A stretch of DNA of 9,788 bases, taken from CAYNFT01 sp964396535. GTDB lineage: Bacteria; Chloroflexota; Dehalococcoidia; Dehalococcoidales; UBA2162. The DNA is taken from assembly GCA_964396535.1 (NCBI GenBank), contig CAYNFT010000080.1, positions 1-9,788 on the forward strand, written 5' to 3'. Numbering within the stretch: position 1 is the stretch's first letter; each line of letters opens with the position of its first letter. The position numbers were made by a program, and so were the translations under genes. Positions 6,915 through 9,788 of this stretch are shown one piece after another. The notes under the pieces were generated by a model, which saw nothing but the letters and a program-made list of their open reading frames with translations, made no database searches and was not told where the DNA came from.

Positions 6915-7223
6915 AACAACTGTTCTCAGTATCTTGATGTCAGTCTATCCATATTTTAAACTCGATTATCATATTTTACAATTTTACCGATAACTAAATA
7001 ATAAGAAGCATATTCACTCTAGCGATGATGTTAGTTATACGTATTGAAAATTCCATCCGACATCATTTTTTAATTAGCATATATATCTAGACATCTATAA
7101 CACATTGATTATTGTTCTTATAAACAATAAGATCAGGGTATCGGTTGACCTAGTGTTTTCACACCCTGTACACAATAGACACAAAATCACAGCTAGGTGG
7201 ATGGTTAATAGGGAGTTAATCTG
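6915..7223. other. AT-rich intergenic stretch
   Basis: No gene is seen. The left part holds the kinase promoter. At 7109-7130 an 8-bp inverted repeat (TTATTGTT / AACAATAA, 6-base loop) lies about 95 bases past the stop of the truncated TIR/NDT-like gene. It could end that transcript, but no T-run follows on the minus strand. CAGGGT near 7134 and ACCCTG near 7164 form a further loose inverted pair. Nothing else is recognisable. Confidence 0.5.
6953..6981 (-). promoter_or_regulatory. Predicted promoter of the kinase/response-regulator operon
   Basis: On the minus strand TTGTAA (6981-6976), a 17-base spacer and TAAAAT (6958-6953) match the housekeeping consensus at 4/6 and 5/6 positions. Transcription would start near 6945, about 30 bases before ATG 6914. 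Confidence 0.5.
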
Positions 7224-7632
7224 TTAGTTCTGTTGTAAAGCTAACAGACTATTCTTTAATTTATTTCGTAGGTCTCTTATATTTGTATAGATGATGTGAT
7301 TTAATCCTCTTACATCGAATGGGGTAGAGGAAATATTTTTTGTAATCAATATTGTTGGTTTACCCAAAGCATAAGCATAGCCGAGCTCGAAATATACGTT
7401 TTCGTTTGGATATGATATTTCGGCTAACACAAATTTGGAATTCTTAATGAATTCGCATATTTTGTCTAATATATTACCAACAAATTGAGCCTCGTCGAGC
7501 CTTTTACATGAATACCTTAGAGCCTTAGCAGTCTCATAAATACCTAAGTAATACACGTCATCCAATTCAGGAGAAAAGGGCATAATCACGAATAAATGTG
7601 GATACCGTTCATCCCTTTGTATTGAGGTTAAT
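7224..7632 (-). pseudogene. TIR/nucleoside 2-deoxyribosyltransferase-like domain protein, N-terminus missing
   Basis: The domain core is clear: FVIMPFSPELDDVYYLGI, then ERLDE-like KRLDEAQFVGNILDKI, then FVLAEISYPNENVYFELGYAYALGKPTILI and PFDVRGLNHIIY. This NDT/TIR-like Rossmann fold uses a glutamate in the ENVYFELG segment (E68 counting from GTG 7589) to attack an N-glycosidic bond. Relatives include nucleotide-cleaving effectors of defence systems as well as salvage enzymes. The reading frame stays open upstream of GTG 7589 (residues RDERYPHLF just before VIMPF) to a TAG at 7652-7650, with no ATG, GTG or TTG in that extension. The opposite-strand flavoprotein fragment begins at about 7635. 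The natural N-terminus, often an extra domain, has therefore been lost. GTG 7589 could still give a 121-aa product, but no ribosome site precedes it and it would begin inside the first strand. Confidence 0.65.
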
Positions 7633-7634
7633 GA

Positions 7635-8123
7635 GTACCTGGAGACTACCTATTCGCCGTGGGGGACGTGAACGGCCAGCAGATGTTCACACACGTGGCT
7701 AACGGAGAGGTGTTACTGGCTGCTGACAACGCTATCCATGGCAGCAAACTAAAGATGGACTACAGCGCTTCCCCGCACGCTGTCTATTCTCATCCCCAGA
7801 TTGCATCCGTGGGGCTGACGGAGGAAGTTGCCAGCAAGACACTCAAGGTCCTGGTCGGCAAGGCGAAGTATTCAGATGTAGCCCAGGGCGAGGCCATGAT
7901 GGAAGAAAATAGCTTTGCTAAAGCGGTTGTAGAAGCGGATACTGGCAAGATGCTGGGTTTTCACATCATCGGCCCCTATGCGCCCATCCTGATTCAGGAA
8001 GCGATAGATGCTATGGCATCCAGCGGAACCGACCAGATACAGGCAAGCATGCATATTCACCCTGCTATTACCGAGCTGATCCCCGCGGCTTTGAGCAACC
8101 TGGAGAATCCGCAGACAATATAA
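7635..8123 (+). pseudogene. C-terminal fragment of a dihydrolipoamide dehydrogenase/mercuric reductase-like flavoprotein
   Basis: The sequence begins abruptly at VPGDYLFAVGDVNG, the conserved FAD-contacting VPG-Y-A-GDV motif that normally lies about two-thirds along these enzymes. A TGA directly precedes it (7632-7634). It continues through THVANGEV and the dimerisation domain (VYSHPQIASVGLTEE, AVVEADTGKMLGFHIIG, EAIDAM) to MHIHPAITELI with the active-site His-Pro...Glu. About 162 residues remain of a usual 450-470. The FAD dinucleotide fold, the redox-active CxxxxC pair and the NAD domain are absent, so no enzyme activity is expected. A GTG at 7659 could start translation but lies inside the motif and has no ribosome site. 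It is followed after 26 bases by the CDF gene on the same strand, suggesting a former operon. Confidence 0.8.
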
Positions 8124-8149
8124 CTTTACGATTATCTTAAGAGAAGATA

Positions 8150-8792
8150 ATGGCGCATGAGTATGAATTAGACAACTAAAAAGAGACGGCTAGCAGCTAT
8201 CGCCGCCTGAAGTTTACCTTGGTCATCGTACTGACAATCATGGTGGCCGAAGTCATCGGTGGCATATTCAGCGGCAGTCTGTCACTGCTTGGTGATGCCG
8301 GACACATGCTCGTTGACGCTCTCGCCCTCGGACTCAGCCTCTTTGCCATGACGGTGGCCCGCCGACCGGCGACGACTACCAAGACCTTCGGCTATCATCG
8401 CATTGAGATACTGACGGCTCTGGCTAACGGGAGTATCCTGGTGCTGGTCTCTGCTTATATTTTCTACGAGGTTTACCAGCGGTTCCTGGAGCCGCCGACA
8501 GTCAGGACCCCGTTAATGCTGACCATAGCGATAATCGGCCTGCTGGCTAATCTGTGTGGGGTTATATTGCTAAATCAGGCCAGTCGCCGGAGCCTGAATA
8601 TCAAAGCAGCTTTCTGGCATATCGTGGGCGATACTATATCTTCAGTCGGGGTCATCATTGCTGGCATAATTATTCTATTAACCGGATGGTATATCGCTGA
8701 TACCATCGTGGCTCTTGTTATCGGGCTCATAATACTTTGGGGTGCGGTAAGGATAGTAGGTGAATCAATAGATATCCTTCTGGAGGCAACAC
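8150..8792 (+). pseudogene. CDF-family zinc transporter (CzcD/ZitB-like), early stop and lost C-terminus
   Basis: A cation diffusion facilitator would export Zn2+ and similar ions by proton antiport. From ATG 8150 (weak AAGAGAAG ribosome site) the frame reads MAHEYELDN, TAA (8177-8179), then KETASSYRRLKFTLVIVLT and six membrane segments. Numbering from a TTG at 8219, metal-site residues H29/D33 (HMLVD, helix 2) and H134/D138 (HIVGD, helix 5) are intact, the arrangement of zinc transporters. The loop between helices 4 and 5 lacks the usual histidine run (NQASRRSLNIKAAFWH). Homology ends at DILLEAT (8791). The cytoplasmic C-terminal dimerisation domain is gone, and the frame then reads antisense through a UspA fragment to 8875. 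A start at TTG 8219 would remove much of helix 1. Two independent lesions make this a pseudogene. Confidence 0.82.
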
Positions 8793-8934
8793 TAATGGGC
8801 ATGTGTACTGGCTCAACCACACGAACAAACATAACAGTCTCTACACTACACCCCTTAGCAATAGATTCCACGTAGGGGAGAACACATTCCGCCAGTTCCG
8901 AGCCGTCCAGTGGCACTAGGATTTTCCCGTACAT
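8793..8934 (-). pseudogene. UspA-family universal stress protein, N-terminal third only
   Basis: The gene starts at ATG 8934 behind a textbook ribosome site (AAAGGAGG) and encodes MYGKILVPLDGSELAECVLP, then YVESIAKG and VETVMFVRVVEPVHMPIS. That is the first strand, helix and second strand of the ATP-binding Usp fold. About 47 of the usual 140-150 residues remain. The reading frame then crosses into antisense of the CDF gene and ends as unrelated sequence at 8575. The phosphate-binding GxxG-9x-G(S/T) motif of the C-terminal half is missing, so no nucleotide-binding Usp can be made. The intact start and ribosome site mean the chimeric 119-residue frame could still be translated. Confidence 0.78.
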
Positions 8935-9044
8935 TTTTCCTCCTTTGTAGTTATTTGTGTCAAAGCTGCAACAAATTGAAACCTGTTGCTTTTAGTGACT
9001 GGTTATCTTGAATTTTAACCACAATGGCTTCCCGATTTTAACTG
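8935..9044. other. Intergenic region between uspA fragment and tpx, with two small hairpins
   Basis: Two 6-bp stems with 10-base loops lie here: GCAACA/TGTTGC (about 8969-8990) and TGGTTA/TAACCA (about 9000-9021). Either could end the tpx transcript on the minus strand, but neither is followed by a clean T-run on that strand. Confidence 0.3.
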
Positions 9045-9560
9045 CTAGCCAGCCACTTTCTTCAAAGCTTCGATCGCCCTGTCATAGTCGGGAGGCTGTG
9101 ATACTTCGGGTACATATTCCACATATCGTACTATGCCTTCCCGGTCGATAATGAAGATAGCCCGGCTGAGCAGGCGCAACTCTTCAATCAGCACTCCGTA
9201 AGCCCGGCTGAAAGACGCCTCACGGTGGTCCGAGAGCGTTTGCAGGTTTTTAATATTATTCGCGCCGCAGTAGCGTGCCTGAGCGAAAGGTAAATCCATG
9301 CTGATCGCATAGATGACAACATTCTTGAACTTGGCTGCCTCCACTTCAAAGCGTTGCGTCTGCAGGTCGCACACATTTGTATCCAGAGAGTGTACCACAC
9401 TAAGCAACCGAACCTTCCCCTCGCTCTGTGAAAGTTCTACATCCGTTGAGTCTATGGCCAGCAATTTAAAATCGGGCGCTTTCTGCCCTACTCTAATCTC
9501 AGGCCCCAGTAAAGCCAGGGGTTTGCCTTTTAGGGTAACGGTCCTTTTTGTTCCAACCAT
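9045..9560 (-). CDS. tpx: Thiol peroxidase, atypical 2-Cys peroxiredoxin
   Basis: Reduces hydrogen peroxide and organic hydroperoxides using thioredoxin; cytoplasmic. The 171-residue product is normal for Tpx. Numbered from ATG 9560, the peroxidatic cysteine is C64 in SLDTNVCDLQTQRF, with the catalytic threonine T61 three residues before it. The resolving cysteine is C98 in DLPFAQARYCGANNI, and the conserved active-site arginine is in LLSRAIFIID. The Tpx-type TLKGKPLALLG start region and GQKAPDF are present. ATG 9560 is chosen over the upstream ATG at 9593 because AAAGGAGG lies 7 bases before it. The 9593 start would overlap the preceding gene's stop and add 11 residues of leader. It follows the DJ-1/PfpI gene on the same strand with a 29-base gap, consistent with an oxidative-stress operon. 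Confidence 0.9.
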   Translation of the reverse strand: MVGTKRTVTLKGKPLALLGPEIRVGQKAPDFKLLAIDSTDVELSQSEGKVRLLSVVHSLDTNVCDLQTQRFEVEAAKFKNVVIYAISMDLPFAQARYCGANNIKNLQTLSDHREASFSRAYGVLIEELRLLSRAIFIIDREGIVRYVEYVPEVSQPPDYDRAIEALKKVAG

Positions 9561-9589
9561 ATCGTTGCCTCCTTTTAAACTATCCTGAT

Positions 9590-9788
9590 TCAAATTAAAG
9601 CCTCAATTATCGCCTTGTTGAATTTCGGCAGGTCGGCTGGTTTACGCGAGGTGATGATATTGCCGTCTTTAACTACCGGTTCATCAACCCAGCTAGCGCC
9701 GGCATTCTTCAGGTCTACTGCTACCGAAGACCAGGAAGTTACACGGCGCCCTTTGACTATATCGGCTGAGATCAGAAGCTGAGGACCG
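9590..9788 (-). CDS. DJ-1/PfpI-family protein, C-terminal part (runs off window)
   Basis: The minus-strand frame entering from the window edge reads GPQLLISADIVKGRRVTSWS, then LKNAGASWVDEPVVKDGNII, then TSRKPADLPKFNKAIIEALI and a TGA at 9592-9590. The GRRVTSW, AGA-WVDEPVV-DGN-ITSR-P-DLP-F pattern is the C-terminus of PfpI/YhbO-type members of the DJ-1 superfamily. Members act as deglycases, chaperones or proteases under stress. About 66 residues are visible of roughly 170-190. The nucleophile-elbow cysteine and its histidine lie beyond the window, so the catalytic state cannot be judged. It is the upstream neighbour of tpx. Confidence 0.85.
   Translation of the reverse strand, partial: GPQLLISADIVKGRRVTSWSSVAVDLKNAGASWVDEPVVKDGNIITSRKPADLPKFNKAIIEALI

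Noticed and set aside
8575..8792. C-terminal half of the 119-aa minus-strand frame that begins as UspA
   Set aside because: It is antisense to the clearly coding CDF membrane helices and bears no Usp similarity.
8935..8965. TTGACA on the minus strand as a uspA -35 box
   Set aside because: It lies within about 30 bases of the start codon, so a -10 box at normal spacing would overlap the ribosome site.
1..9788. CRISPR array, tRNA, rRNA, insertion-sequence transposase or phage genes
   Set aside because: No regularly spaced repeats, cloverleaf-like sequence, transposase motif or phage structural gene was seen on either strand.

Overview
The window looks like bacterial chromosome from an anaerobe. 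Shine-Dalgarno sites are strong (AGGAGG before several starts), -10/-35 promoter elements are recognisable, and the genes are short and run mostly on the minus strand. An NrpR-type regulator, best known from methanogenic archaea but also found in some bacteria, sits beside a glutamate dehydrogenase and a membrane-free histidine kinase. From general knowledge that mix suggests Chloroflexota, perhaps a Dehalococcoidia relative. This is an inference; no RNA gene or phylogenetic marker is present to confirm it.

Layout. (1) 1-1179 (+) is the 3' part of an ABC-2/NatB-type permease. It converges on a SnoaL-like ester cyclase pseudogene (1376-1795, -) with two in-frame stop codons. A perfect 38-bp palindrome lies between them. 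(2) 1796-2166 is non-coding as far as can be seen. (3) 2167-4820 (-) is a likely nitrogen unit: an NrpR-like repressor, then NAD(P)-dependent glutamate dehydrogenase, then an unlisted 51-aa cysteine-rich small protein. The nrpR promoter is packed with three consecutive palindromes, one 37 bp long and covering the -35 box. (4) 4983-6914 (-) is a soluble histidine kinase and an OmpR-type response regulator, with a good promoter upstream and an intrinsic terminator downstream. (5) 6915-7223 is AT-rich non-coding DNA. (6) 7224-8934 is an island of broken genes: a TIR/nucleoside-deoxyribosyltransferase-like protein lacking its N-terminus (-), the C-terminal third of a dihydrolipoamide dehydrogenase-like flavoprotein (+), a CDF zinc-transporter gene with an early stop and no C-terminal domain (+), and the first third of a UspA gene (-). 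The fragments abut at two sharp junctions near 7635 and 8792. (7) 9045-9788 (-) is an oxidative-stress pair: the end of a DJ-1/PfpI-family gene followed by thiol peroxidase (Tpx).

How the genes fit together. NrpR proteins sense 2-oxoglutarate, which is the carbon substrate of glutamate dehydrogenase, so the nrpR-gdh neighbourhood forms a plausible nitrogen-assimilation control module. The two-component pair just upstream is transcribed separately, and its signal is unknown. The fragment island and the ester cyclase pseudogene show local gene decay and rearrangement. They are the least ordinary part of the gene content, while the palindrome-rich nrpR promoter is the most testable regulatory observation.
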